Shown: positions 5,531-12,736, counted from the stretch's first letter. The stretch is DNA of 12,867 bases from JBGLNJ01 sp964353405 (GCA_964353405.1 CAYGWJ010000477.1:1-12867); one strand, 5' to 3'. Notes: generated from the letters alone by a model not told the origin. Numbers and translations are program-made.

Positions 5531-6787
5531 ATGTTTCTCGATCAAGCAAAAATCCATGTGAAAGCGGGTGACGGTGGCAATGGAGCGGTAGCCTTCCGTC
5601 GCGAAAAATACATTCCGTTCGGCGGTCCTAGCGGCGGCGACGGCGGGCACGGCGGCGACGTGGTTCTCTTTGTGGACCCCAAGCTCAACACGCTGTCGTC
5701 GTTCCATCACAAGAGCAAGTTCGCGGCCCGGCGCGGCGAAAACGGCCACAACAAAGATATGACGGGCGCGAGCGGCGCGGACTTGCGCATTGCCGTGCCG
5801 CCGGGCACGGTTGTGCGCGACGCGGACACGGGTCTGCTCGTGGCCGACCTCACGACGCCGAACCAGGAGCTGGTCGTGGCGCGCGGCGGGCGGGGCGGGC
5901 GAGGCAACGCGCGTTTTGCCACGTCCACCAATCAAGCGCCGCGCATGGCCGAAAACGGCGAGCCGGGCGGGGCCAGGACGCTTTTGTTGGAATTGAAGCT
6001 CATCGCCGACGTGGGCATCGTCGGTCTGCCGAACGCGGGCAAGTCCACGCTGCTCGCCTCGGTGAGCGCGGCGCGGCCCAAGATCGCCGACTATCCCTTT
6101 ACCACACTCGAGCCTTACCTGGGCGTGGCGTCGCTCGACGACGACACGACGCTTGTGCTGGCCGATATCCCCGGCCTCATCGAAGGCGCGTCACAGGGCG
6201 CAGGATTGGGCCAAGAGTTTCTGCGTCACATCGAGCGGACGCGCGTCCTCATTCACCTGCTCGACGGGGCAAGCGAAAACCCGTTGGCCGATTACAATAC
6301 CGTCAACGCAGAGCTGAAAGCGTTCGGTCGCGGACTGGAGGCCAAACCCCAGATCGTCGGTTTCAACAAGATAGACTTGCCGGATGCTCAGGAACGCTGG
6401 CCGCAGGTCAAGCCATCGCTCGAACAGCGCGGAGTCGAAGCGTTGGCGATTTCGGCTGTGGCAAAGAAGGGCGTGCGTGAATTGCTCTTTGCTGCGGTAC
6501 GCAAGTTGGCTGAGCTTGCGCCGGCCGAAATCCAGGAACCCATCCCCGTCATCACGCTGACGGAAGACAAGCCGTTCACGATTGAGCACACTGCAGACGG
6601 CTGGCAGGTGAGCGGCGCGCGCATCGAAAAGATCATGGCCATGAGCCGCCTGGATTCCTACGAGGCTCTCCAGCACTTGCAGCGCAAGTTGGAAAGAATC
6701 GGACTGATTGAGGCGCTCACGTCGGCGGGCGTGCAGGAAGGCGACACCGTCACCATCGGCGATTTCGAGATGGAGTGGCATCCGTGA
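5531..6787 (+). CDS. obg: Obg-family GTPase (CgtA/ObgE)
   Basis: A 418-residue ribosome-associated GTPase that helps 50S subunit maturation and links growth to nucleotide and stress state. The glycine-rich Obg domain fills residues 1 to about 158 (MFLDQAKIHVKAGDGGNGAV, GGPSGGDGGHGGDV). The G domain follows: G1 GLPNAGKST (165-173), G2 YPFTT (188-192), G3 DIPG (212-215), G4 NKID (279-282), G5 SAV (308-310). A C-terminal OCT domain occupies roughly 345-418 (FTIEHTADGWQVSG ... GDTVTIGDFEMEW). The start matches the conserved family N-terminus, although the ribosome binding site is poor. Its stop overlaps the next start by one base, so the three genes obg-HAD-nadD form an operon. Confidence 0.98.
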   Translation: MFLDQAKIHVKAGDGGNGAVAFRREKYIPFGGPSGGDGGHGGDVVLFVDPKLNTLSSFHHKSKFAARRGENGHNKDMTGASGADLRIAVPPGTVVRDADTGLLVADLTTPNQELVVARGGRGGRGNARFATSTNQAPRMAENGEPGGARTLLLELKLIADVGIVGLPNAGKSTLLASVSAARPKIADYPFTTLEPYLGVASLDDDTTLVLADIPGLIEGASQGAGLGQEFLRHIERTRVLIHLLDGASENPLADYNTVNAELKAFGRGLEAKPQIVGFNKIDLPDAQERWPQVKPSLEQRGVEALAISAVAKKGVRELLFAAVRKLAELAPAEIQEPIPVITLTEDKPFTIEHTADGWQVSGARIEKIMAMSRLDSYEALQHLQRKLERIGLIEALTSAGVQEGDTVTIGDFEMEWHP

Positions 6788-7449
6788 TGCGTGCCGCGCT
6801 CCAAGCCGTCATCTTTGATATGGACGGGCTGATGATTGACAGCGAGCCGCTCCACAAGGAAGCCTGGCAGGTGATGCTGCGCCGCTTTGGCTACGAGATA
6901 GACGAAGCGCTGTTTGCCCGGCTGGTGGGCTTGCGAATCGGCGAGGATGCCGTGCTCTTGCGTGAGCATTTTCACCTGCCGGTGATGGCTGAGGCGTTGG
7001 CACACCAGCGCAATGACTTGTTCCTCGCCCGTCTGCCGGGCCGCGTCAAGCCGATGCCGGGCTTGCGCGAGCTGATGGCCGAGATCGGACGGCGTGGATT
7101 GCGCTGCGCTCTGGCGACCTCGGGCGAGCGCCGCTATGTAGAAGCCGTGAGACGCGAGCTGAATCTCGACGGCGTGTTCGATGCGATCGTCGTGGCAGAA
7201 GACGTAGCACGTGGCAAGCCCGCGCCCGATGTGTACCTGTTAGCCGCACAGCGATTGGGCCTGTCGCCTGCGCAATGTCTGGCGCTGGAAGACGCGCCCA
7301 ACGGCGTGGCAGCAGCCAAAGCGGCCGGCATCAGGTGCGTGGTCGTGCCGAATGAGATGACGCGCTCGCTCGACCTTTCCGCTGCCGATGCCATTCTGCC
7401 GTCGCTGCTGGCCGTGCGCGATAACCTGGACGTGTTGATGCAGTTATGA
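6787..7449 (+). CDS. HAD-superfamily phosphatase / beta-phosphoglucomutase-like hydrolase
   Basis: A 220-residue HAD subfamily IA protein. Motif I is DMDGLMID (11-18; nucleophile D11, general acid D13), motif II ATS (110-112), motif III GKPAPD (K144), motif IV EDAPNG (168-173). The helical cap between residues 18 and about 85 is of the size seen in beta-phosphoglucomutase and small sugar- or nucleotide-phosphate phosphatases. The ATG is chosen because it overlaps the obg stop (TGATG) with GGAG 11 bases upstream. It sits between obg and nadD, overlapping both, so expression is coupled. A house-cleaning phosphatase is likely; the substrate is unknown. Confidence 0.9.
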   Translation: MRAALQAVIFDMDGLMIDSEPLHKEAWQVMLRRFGYEIDEALFARLVGLRIGEDAVLLREHFHLPVMAEALAHQRNDLFLARLPGRVKPMPGLRELMAEIGRRGLRCALATSGERRYVEAVRRELNLDGVFDAIVVAEDVARGKPAPDVYLLAAQRLGLSPAQCLALEDAPNGVAAAKAAGIRCVVVPNEMTRSLDLSAADAILPSLLAVRDNLDVLMQL

Positions 7450-8042
7450 CTCGCCTGGGCATCCTCGGCGGCACATTCGACCCGCCGCACATTGCGCACC
7501 TGGTGATGGCTGACCAGGCACTTACGCAGTTGAAGCTTGAGCGCGTGCTGTTCGTTCCGGCCGGGCAGCCGCCGCACAAGCTTGACCGGGCGGTTTCATC
7601 GGTTGAGCACCGCGTGGCGATGACGCAACTGGCGATTGCGGGCGATGAGAGGCTCGAGCTTTCGCGCGTGGATGTGGATCGCCCGGGCCCGCATTACACG
7701 GCGGACATGCTTGCGCTCGTGCGGGCCGCGCAGCCCGAAGCCGAGTTGTATTTGATCATTGGTTCAGACAGCTTGCACGACTTGTCCCTCTGGCACGCCC
7801 CGGCGCGCGTCATCGCGCAGGCGCGTTTGGCGGTGATGCGCCGGCCGGGCGCCGAGCCGGATTTGCCTATGTTAAAAGTGGCATTGCCGGGCATCACGGC
7901 GCGAATAGATTGGGTGGACGCGCCGTGGCTCGACGTTTCATCCACCGACATCCAGCGGCGAGTGCGCGAGCGGTTCTCAATCCGGTATCTTGTTAGCGAG
8001 GCGGTTGAGCGGTATATCATCGAGCACGATTTGTACCGCTGA
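7446..8042 (+). CDS. nadD: nicotinate-nucleotide adenylyltransferase
   Basis: A 198-residue enzyme that joins nicotinate mononucleotide and ATP to make deamido-NAD, the penultimate step of NAD synthesis. It has the N-terminal GGTFDPPHIAH (8-18) with the HxxH nucleotidyltransferase motif, the substrate-loop residues GSDS (106-109) and the C-terminal SSTDIQRR (165-172), the ISSTxxR motif. Length and order match NadD. The start overlaps the HAD stop by four bases (ATGA). In many bacteria obg and nadD are followed by rsfS/iojap; here the operon stops and a restriction-modification region follows 18 bp later on the opposite strand. Confidence 0.97.
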   Translation: MTRLGILGGTFDPPHIAHLVMADQALTQLKLERVLFVPAGQPPHKLDRAVSSVEHRVAMTQLAIAGDERLELSRVDVDRPGPHYTADMLALVRAAQPEAELYLIIGSDSLHDLSLWHAPARVIAQARLAVMRRPGAEPDLPMLKVALPGITARIDWVDAPWLDVSSTDIQRRVRERFSIRYLVSEAVERYIIEHDLYR

Positions 8043-8060
8043 CGTATTCCAGAAGTGGAT

Positions 8061-8966
8061 TCAGTCTGTCTGGTAGTCAGCCCTTTTGTCAAGCAAAGGT
8101 TGCTGCAACTCTTGAGGGAAGAGCAGCGGTGACCGAGGCGGTTGAAAATTGCTAATGAGGACTTCCTTGTTGACTACTCGCTCAGTGCCATTTTTCTTTG
8201 CTTTCATTCCCGAAGATGACTGTACGGCAGTGATATGGTAGCCTGCGTAAAGCTCGTGCATTTCCGGAATATCATAGGAGGATAATATCCACTTGCATTT
8301 GGCAGTCTTTAGCCGTTCGGCCAGAAGCTGGTGGTCACTCCAATCGCGCATGTTGTGGGCGTAATTGCAGCCATTGCCAGGGTAGGGCGGATCAACATAC
8401 ATAAGTGTGGCTGGTCGGTCATACCGATCAATGCATTCGCGCCAGTCAAGGTTTTCGATGATAACAGTGCGGAGGCGGTCGTGAATCGGCTCTAGTCGCT
8501 CTCGAAGCGTATTGAGTGCGCCGATGAGCCGGTTGCCATGACCGCCGTCCGTAATGCTGGTCTGAAAGCGGGGATAATCCAGTTCGCCGCCCCAACCGGC
8601 CATGATGAGATAGTAGAACCGGTGAGCACGTTGCACATCGGTTAATTGAATTGGGTCGAGGTCTGCGAGGCGTTCAAATTCAGCCCTAGACACGAGTTCC
8701 CATTCAAAGGACTCGATGAGTTGTTCGGGTTTTTCTTTGACGACTCGGAAAAACGTGACCAATTCCTGGTCAAGGTCGTTCAGCACTTCGACGTCACTAG
8801 GAGGCTTGGCGAATAGCACCCAGGCCGCGCCAGCAAATGGCTCCACATAGCACGTGTGGGACGGCAGCATTTCCAAGATGGGCTTACGCAACCTAGATTT
8901 GCCGCCAACCCACTTGATAGGGCTATTCAACATTTTGTATGAGGCCTTACTTTGTGTATCAGTCAT
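8061..8966 (-). CDS. D12-class DNA adenine-N6 methyltransferase
   Basis: A 301-residue SAM-dependent methylase of the Dam/D12 (alpha) class. Motifs in order: IKWVGGKSRL (17-26, SAM contact at the N-terminus), EPFAGAAWV (42-50, motif I), NDLD (63-66), MYVDPPYPG (189-197, catalytic DPPY) and the closing VNKEVLISNF. It would methylate adenine in the target of the neighbouring putative endonuclease. An upstream ATG at 9014 lies inside the predicted -10 box, so the start at 8966 is preferred; AGGG lies just before it, and an ATG at 8933 is also possible. Base composition is more AT-rich than in obg-nadD. It converges on nadD with 18 bp between the stops. Confidence 0.93.
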   Translation of the reverse strand: MTDTQSKASYKMLNSPIKWVGGKSRLRKPILEMLPSHTCYVEPFAGAAWVLFAKPPSDVEVLNDLDQELVTFFRVVKEKPEQLIESFEWELVSRAEFERLADLDPIQLTDVQRAHRFYYLIMAGWGGELDYPRFQTSITDGGHGNRLIGALNTLRERLEPIHDRLRTVIIENLDWRECIDRYDRPATLMYVDPPYPGNGCNYAHNMRDWSDHQLLAERLKTAKCKWILSSYDIPEMHELYAGYHITAVQSSSGMKAKKNGTERVVNKEVLISNFQPPRSPLLFPQELQQPLLDKRADYQTD

Positions 8967-8997
8967 GTTCCCTAGTCTACTTTCCCAACAACGCAGT

Positions 8998-9012
8998 GTC
9001 TCTACTAGAGAC
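8998..9012. promoter_or_regulatory. 15-bp palindromic operator candidate at the methylase transcription start
   Basis: GTCTCTA-C-TAGAGAC is a perfect palindrome with a single central base. It abuts the -10 box of the methylase promoter and covers the predicted transcription start (about 9006). It lies 22 bp before the start of the XRE-type regulator gene. This is the position expected of a control box bound by a restriction-modification controller protein. The sequence does not match a C-box consensus I remember, so the pairing with the regulator is an inference. Confidence 0.65.
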
Positions 9013-9041
9013 ATTATAGCATATCACTAAGAAGATGTCAA
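9013..9041 (-). promoter_or_regulatory. consensus promoter of the methyltransferase gene
   Basis: On the minus strand, TTGACA (9041-9036), 17 bp, TATAAT (9018-9013), both exact. The -35 box overlaps the start codon of the divergent regulator gene, so methylase transcription and regulator translation share bases. I see no equally clear promoter for the regulator gene on the + strand. Confidence 0.75.
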
Positions 9042-9313
9042 GATCAACACATAACCAAAGTATACAACGATTTGGCGAAAAGTTGAGAGCCTTACGGATG
9101 CAACGTGGCTTGACACTCAAACAGTTGGCCGCGGCACTTGGGCATGCTGCGCACGGGCACATCAGTGAATTGGAATGTGGAAAAAAGATGCCAACCGTTG
9201 AATTCGTCCTTAGTGTGGCGCAGTTATTTGGCGTGACGACGGACGAACTTCTGAGAGATGATTTGGAGTTGAGGATATCGGGTGGAAAGTCTAGGCGCAA
9301 AGGAGACGATTGA
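9035..9313 (+). CDS. XRE-family helix-turn-helix regulator, likely restriction-modification controller
   Basis: A 92-residue DNA-binding protein. The HTH_3/XRE fold covers about residues 11-72: FGEKLRALRMQRGLTLKQLA, then the turn and recognition helix (HAAHGHISELECGKKMP), then VEFVLSVAQLFGVTTDELL. A basic tail follows (GGKSRRKGDD). Size and position, between a divergent methylase and an overlapping putative nuclease, are those of a C protein that delays endonuclease expression until the DNA is methylated. The ATG has only AAGAAG before it. The stop overlaps the next gene's ATG (TGATG), so the regulator and nuclease are co-translated. It could instead be a repressor of the methylase alone. Confidence 0.85.
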   Translation: MSRSTHNQSIQRFGEKLRALRMQRGLTLKQLAAALGHAAHGHISELECGKKMPTVEFVLSVAQLFGVTTDELLRDDLELRISGGKSRRKGDD

Positions 9314-10140
9314 TGCTCATTGCATTTGTGCACAGGCCGCCAACACCCCAAGAAGTCGAAAGACTGAGACTCATCCTGAGCACCTATCAAGATGGAACGG
9401 GCATGCTTCAGGACAAAAAGAACAAGGGCAGAACATTGCCGGGTTGGCGGGATTTTGAACGTGCGGTTGCGCTTGTATTTGGAGGCTTTGCGCCAGAGGA
9501 CAAGGCCATCTTTGATGTGTTGCTATCTGATCCAGAACGACCTGCTGTGAAGTGTGGGCTTTCGTGCAAGATGAGAGTCGAACTGGATCGGATTGACAAA
9601 GATGGCCGCGTCACGTTAGAGTTGTCCAATTCGGCGAAAAAGTTCTGGGCGCATCTGAAGACGAAAGGGATTAATGAAAACAACTACAAGCGGCATCCCC
9701 TCAAGGTAGGCGCTGCGCTGATAGAGTTGATTGAGCAGTGGCATGAGGCCGCCAGCGTTGAGCGTGGTGGGAAAGTTGACCTTGCGAAAAGCTCGTATTT
9801 GACTCTGTCTTGGAGCAAGTCAGGTTCGTACCAGTTACATTGGTTTGCATTGAGACTGCCTGGTCCCAGGAGACTCAAATGGTACTTTCCAAAGGTTGTC
9901 AGGAATGGTGAAAAGGTGGTAGCCGGACATCTCAGCGGCGATGACGACTCGGGCACGGTTTTTGAGTGGTATGGCGAGTCGGGCGGCCAACTCAAGTATT
10001 ACCCGCTGGCTGAGACTGCGCTATGGGCATCAGATCGTTTTCGTTTGGAACCATTACCAGGCAATCTTGAACATGGCATTTTAGCCAAAGTGGCAGTATA
10101 CTTTCCACATCTTTGGGCAGAGGCGACCAAGGAACTTTAG
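9313..10140 (+). CDS. putative type II restriction endonuclease (PD-(D/E)XK-like)
   Basis: A 275-residue protein without a family I can name. The restriction role comes first from context: it follows an XRE regulator by a TGATG overlap, with AAAGGAG 7 bases upstream, and lies next to a divergent adenine methylase. Within it, IFDVLL (D68), GLSCK (S84-C85-K86) and TLELSNSAKKFW (E103) are arranged like the strand-D, xK and downstream-acid pattern of PD-(D/E)XK nucleases. An S-C-K triad in place of D/E-x-K recalls NgoMIV and Cfr10I relatives. No signal peptide or membrane segment is seen. Codon use is more AT-rich than in neighbouring housekeeping genes. It ends 6 bp before the LysM gene. Confidence 0.6.
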   Translation: MLIAFVHRPPTPQEVERLRLILSTYQDGTGMLQDKKNKGRTLPGWRDFERAVALVFGGFAPEDKAIFDVLLSDPERPAVKCGLSCKMRVELDRIDKDGRVTLELSNSAKKFWAHLKTKGINENNYKRHPLKVGAALIELIEQWHEAASVERGGKVDLAKSSYLTLSWSKSGSYQLHWFALRLPGPRRLKWYFPKVVRNGEKVVAGHLSGDDDSGTVFEWYGESGGQLKYYPLAETALWASDRFRLEPLPGNLEHGILAKVAVYFPHLWAEATKEL

Positions 10141-10146
10141 CGTTGA

Positions 10147-11199
10147 ATGGGGGTGGCAATGAGACGATTGATTATGATTGGATTGGCATTTGCATTGCTC
10201 GTGATGTTCACGCCCGGCATTGCGAGGGCGCAGAGTGCGGGTCAGACGCACGTGGTGCGGCCCGGCGAGAATCTGTTTCGCATCGCGCTGCGGTATGGCG
10301 TCTCGGTTCAGGCGCTGGCCTCCATCAATGGCATTGCCAATCCGACCATGATTTACGTCGGGCAGACGCTGGTGATTCCGGCCTATGGCAAGCCGGCCGA
10401 TGCGCCGCAGCCGACGGGCACACCGGTCCCTCCGACCAGCACGCCCACCCCGGAGCCTACTGCCACGATCATCGAGACCGGCGGTTTGCCACAACCCACG
10501 GCTACGATCACCGACACCTCCACTTTATCGCAACCTGCTGCTACCGTCACAGAGGCAAGTACTGCCGCGTTGCCGACGAGCACACCTGTGCCTCCGACCG
10601 GCACGCCGAAGCCTCAACCGACGACACACGTCGTCGCCGCAGGCGAGAATTTGTATCGCATTGCCTTGCGCTACGGATTGACGACGGGTCAACTGGCGGC
10701 GGCGAACGGCATTGCCAATTATGGCAGGGTTTACGTGGGACAGGTGCTGCGCATCCCGGTCCCAGGTCAGGCTATTGCCGCGCCCGCACCCCGCGCGCCG
10801 GGTGCGCCGGTTGCCTACAGCGCCAAGAAGGTCGTCGTCAGCATCTCGCGGCAGCACTTGTGGGCCTACACCGGCGACCAGGTCGTGTTCTCGTTCGTCG
10901 CCTCGACCGGGCTGTCGTCATCACCCACCGCGCCCGGCTCGTATCGAGTGTTGGACAAGATCCCGAACGCTTATGCCAGCACGTGGAATTTGCAGATGCC
11001 GTACTGGCTGGGCATCTATTACGTGGGCCGGATTGAAAATGGTATCCACGCCTTGCCCATTCTGGCCAGCGGCCAAAAGCTGTGGGCGGGACTCTTGGGG
11101 CGGCCCGCGTCGTTCGGCTGCGTGATCCTGGATACGGCGTCGGCCAAGCAACTGTATGATTGGGTTGATGTTGGAACCCCGGTGATCATTCAGCCATGA
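10147..11199 (+). CDS. secreted two-LysM L,D-transpeptidase (YkuD)
   Basis: A 350-residue exported cell-wall protein. A signal peptide covers residues 1 to about 29 (MRRLIMIGLAFALLVMF... ARA). LysM 1 (34-78) and LysM 2 (160-204) are close copies sharing HVV..GENL.RIALRYG and NGIAN. They are joined by a Thr/Pro-rich linker (about 85-158) with repeats such as PTGTPVPPTSTPTPEPT. The YkuD domain (about 228-350) has H301 and the nucleophile motif SFGC (322-325, C325). Enzymes of this type make 3-3 cross-links in peptidoglycan. The usual SHGC histidine is replaced by Phe. The start could also be the ATG at 10159; both have weak ribosome binding sites. The stop overlaps the next gene by four bases. 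Confidence 0.93.
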   Translation: MGVAMRRLIMIGLAFALLVMFTPGIARAQSAGQTHVVRPGENLFRIALRYGVSVQALASINGIANPTMIYVGQTLVIPAYGKPADAPQPTGTPVPPTSTPTPEPTATIIETGGLPQPTATITDTSTLSQPAATVTEASTAALPTSTPVPPTGTPKPQPTTHVVAAGENLYRIALRYGLTTGQLAAANGIANYGRVYVGQVLRIPVPGQAIAAPAPRAPGAPVAYSAKKVVVSISRQHLWAYTGDQVVFSFVASTGLSSSPTAPGSYRVLDKIPNAYASTWNLQMPYWLGIYYVGRIENGIHALPILASGQKLWAGLLGRPASFGCVILDTASAKQLYDWVDVGTPVIIQP

Positions 11200-11669
11200 G
11201 CGTCAAGACCAATGCGATGCGCGTGCTCGATCAACGCAAGATCGCATACGAGGTGCACGAATACTCGCCCGAGATCCATTCGGCGGTGGAAGCGGCGCAG
11301 GCGATGGGCAGGTCGCCCGAGTGTGTTTACAAGACACTCGTCGTGATGCGCGACACGCCTCGCGCCAAGCCGCTGCTCGTGATGGCGCCCGGCGACCGGG
11401 AGCTGGATTTGCGCGTGCTGGCCAAATCCACCGGCGATAAAAAATTGCGGATGGCGACGCAAAAGGAAGCCGAGTCGTTGACGGGTCTGCTGGTCGGGGG
11501 GATCGGCGCGCTGGCGCTGCTCAACCGGGGTTTTGAGATTTGGATTGACTCGGCGGTCCAAGCGCACGAGCGCATCTGCGTTAACGCGGGACAGCGCGGG
11601 ATCAACCTGGAACTGCGCGTGCAAGACCTGGTGCAAGTGACAGGCGCTCGCTGGATCGAGCGCGAATAA
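11196..11669 (+). CDS. YbaK/EbsC-type Cys-tRNA(Pro) deacylase
   Basis: A 157-residue aminoacyl-tRNA editing protein of the YbaK/ProX fold, which hydrolyses mischarged tRNA in trans (classically Cys-tRNA-Pro). The family pattern is clear: TNAMRVLDQRKIAYEVHEY at the N-terminus, VYKTLVV (44-50, conserved K46 that binds the tRNA end), LDLRVLAKSTGDKKLRMA, and GLLVGGIGALALL (97-109), the glycine-rich segment near the catalytic pocket. Length is normal. It starts inside the stop of the LysM/YkuD gene (ATGA), so the two are co-translated, though no functional link is known. Confidence 0.93.
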   Translation: MSVKTNAMRVLDQRKIAYEVHEYSPEIHSAVEAAQAMGRSPECVYKTLVVMRDTPRAKPLLVMAPGDRELDLRVLAKSTGDKKLRMATQKEAESLTGLLVGGIGALALLNRGFEIWIDSAVQAHERICVNAGQRGINLELRVQDLVQVTGARWIERE

Positions 11670-11673
11670 GAGC

Positions 11674-11872
11674 TTCACCGCAGAGACACCGAGAGCGCAG
11701 GGTCTCTCCATCAAGGCTCTGTGTGCTCCCTGACCGACCCTCAGGGCCGGCTAGCAGCCTGTCGGAGAGGCAACTTTGTAGGGCGGCTTTCCATAGCCGC
11801 CGCGCTGGGGGCAGGTATGGAAACCTGCCCTACAAGGAGCTCTCCGACAGGCTGCTAGGTCCCTGCGGTGAA
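11674..11872. repeat. outer inverted repeat (TTCACCGCAG element), interrupted
   Basis: TTCACCGCAG at 11674-11683 and its exact reverse complement CTGCGGTGAA at 11863-11872 bound the space between the deacylase gene and the zinc-ribbon operon. The interior left half (CAGAGACACCGAGAGCGCAG ... CTCTGTGTGCTCCCTG) resembles common intergenic palindromes of the type accgcagagac...gtctctgcggt. The element appears split by the inner palindrome described separately, with TCCCTG on both sides (11727-11732 and 11860-11865) as a possible target duplication. Confidence 0.5.
11751..11858. repeat. 108-bp MITE-like palindromic element
   Basis: Perfect 19-bp terminal inverted repeats (11751-11769 and 11840-11858, beginning CTAGCAGCCTGTCGGAGAG) enclose a second pair, TTGTAGGGC/GCCCTACAA. 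Two further hairpins lie inside: GGCGGCT/AGCCGCC and GGCAGGT/ACCTGCC. The whole unit can fold as a cruciform with two loops. There is no reading frame of note. It looks like a non-autonomous mobile palindrome, and as RNA it could also end transcription from either side. Confidence 0.75.
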
Positions 11873-11896
11873 TTGTCTTGCAGACGCCAAGAATTA

Positions 11897-12280
11897 CTAT
11901 TTGGCCTTGGCTTTGGCGGCTGGCTTTTTGGCAGCTTTCTTGGGAGCCGCTTTGGCCTTTGCCTTTGGTTTGGCTGCTTTCTTGGCCGGGGCCTTTTTGA
12001 CGGCGGCTTTCTTGGCCGCTGGTTTGCGAGCCGCACGCGGTTTCTTGGGCGCGAGCGCCACCGGCGCCACTTCTACCGGGGCGGGCGCTTCGACCGGCAC
12101 AGCTTCAACCGGTGTGGCGGCCTTGAGTTCATCCAACGGCACGCGGATCACCCACTGGCACTGCGGGCAGTGCTCGATGTGATGGTCGGCCTGCTTTTGC
12201 TCCGCCGCGGCGATCGCCGCGCCGACCGCCTCTGCAGCCAACTGAGAGGTCCATCCACAGTTCGGACAACGGATTTCCAT
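11897..12280 (-). CDS. zinc-ribbon protein with histone-H1-like Lys/Ala/Pro tail
   Basis: A 127-residue protein. Residues 1-47 form a four-cysteine zinc ribbon: MEIRCPNCGW (C5, C8) and EHCPQCQWVI (C38, C41), with a helix between them. Residues about 57-80 are Val/Pro/Ala-rich, and 79-127 are a basic, repetitive tail (KKAAVKKAPAKKAAKPKAK style) like the C-terminal domain of histone H1 or bacterial HU/Hc1-type tails. The tail probably binds nucleic acid; the ribbon could bind zinc and a partner. The ATG at 12280 follows AAAGGAG at a good gap, and upstream in-frame sequence lacks coding character. It follows its shorter paralogue in the same operon. Function unknown. Confidence 0.8.
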   Translation of the reverse strand: MEIRCPNCGWTSQLAAEAVGAAIAAAEQKQADHHIEHCPQCQWVIRVPLDELKAATPVEAVPVEAPAPVEVAPVALAPKKPRAARKPAAKKAAVKKAPAKKAAKPKAKAKAAPKKAAKKPAAKAKAK

Positions 12281-12342
12281 AATGTATCTCCTTTCCTCAA
12301 GGTGATATTCGGGCACACGCCCGATAGACGACTGGAAAAAGC

Positions 12343-12582
12343 TCAGGCCGATTCTTTTTTGGGCTTTTCTACGGCGACCGGCTTTAACTCTGGCAGGGGA
12401 TAATCTTTCGGCAATCGGCGGCGCAGCTCGGTCACCTGGACTTTGATGGCGTGGCGGCAGCGTGGGCAATCTACCATGTGGTACTGTTCTTGACTCTGTT
12501 GGGCCTCGGCCAATGCGAGTGCCAGGGCCTCCCGGCCCAGGGTGAACATCCAGCCGCAACGCTGGCAGCGGACTTGCATCAT
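12343..12582 (-). CDS. small zinc-ribbon protein, paralogue of the next gene
   Basis: A 79-residue protein with MMQVRCQRCGW (C6, C9) and VDCPRCRHAIKV (C39, C42). The two CxxC pairs are 29 residues apart, exactly as in the downstream gene, and the helix between them is similarly Ala/Glu/Gln-rich, so the two arose by duplication. It ends in a short, acidic-basic tail (LKPVAVEKPKKESA) instead of a histone-like one. The start at 12582 has AGGAGG 5 bases before it; the ATG immediately after is also possible. It is the first gene of the pair, behind a good promoter. No known function. Confidence 0.78.
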   Translation of the reverse strand: MMQVRCQRCGWMFTLGREALALALAEAQQSQEQYHMVDCPRCRHAIKVQVTELRRRLPKDYPLPELKPVAVEKPKKESA

Positions 12583-12619
12583 GTCGGCCTCCTGTGTGGG
12601 TAACCTGAACAGCGCGACT

Positions 12620-12648
12620 ATTGTATGCCAGTTCTTGTCAAGTGGCAA
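12620..12648 (-). promoter_or_regulatory. promoter of the zinc-ribbon operon
   Basis: On the minus strand, TTGCCA (12648-12643), 17 bp, TACAAT (12625-12620), each one base off consensus. It gives a leader of about 30 nt to the start at 12582. The promoter is bracketed by TGCCA/TGGCA (12627-12631 and 12643-12647), a possible operator. Confidence 0.6.
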
Positions 12649-12736
12649 ATCGCGGCGGGGTGGCGCACAAGCTGCGGCGCGCTGCTATAACGCACTGCGT
12701 CGTAAACTGATCCCCGAACCTTCGGCGCAAAACTGG

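Noticed and set aside
8967..9014. An earlier start for the methylase (ATG at 9014)
   Set aside because: That ATG lies within the predicted -10 box and upstream of the likely transcription start, so it would not be in the mRNA.
11723..12403. A 226-codon + strand frame rich in Gly/Phe/Leu/Arg
   Set aside because: It runs antisense to the Lys/Ala-rich tail and through the palindromic element; the composition is a direct echo of the repetitive opposite strand.
12281..12559. A longer N-terminus for the zinc-ribbon protein with the histone-like tail
   Set aside because: The extension overlaps the paralogous gene in another frame, is Arg/Pro-rich without coding character, and a strong ribosome binding site precedes the ATG at 12280.
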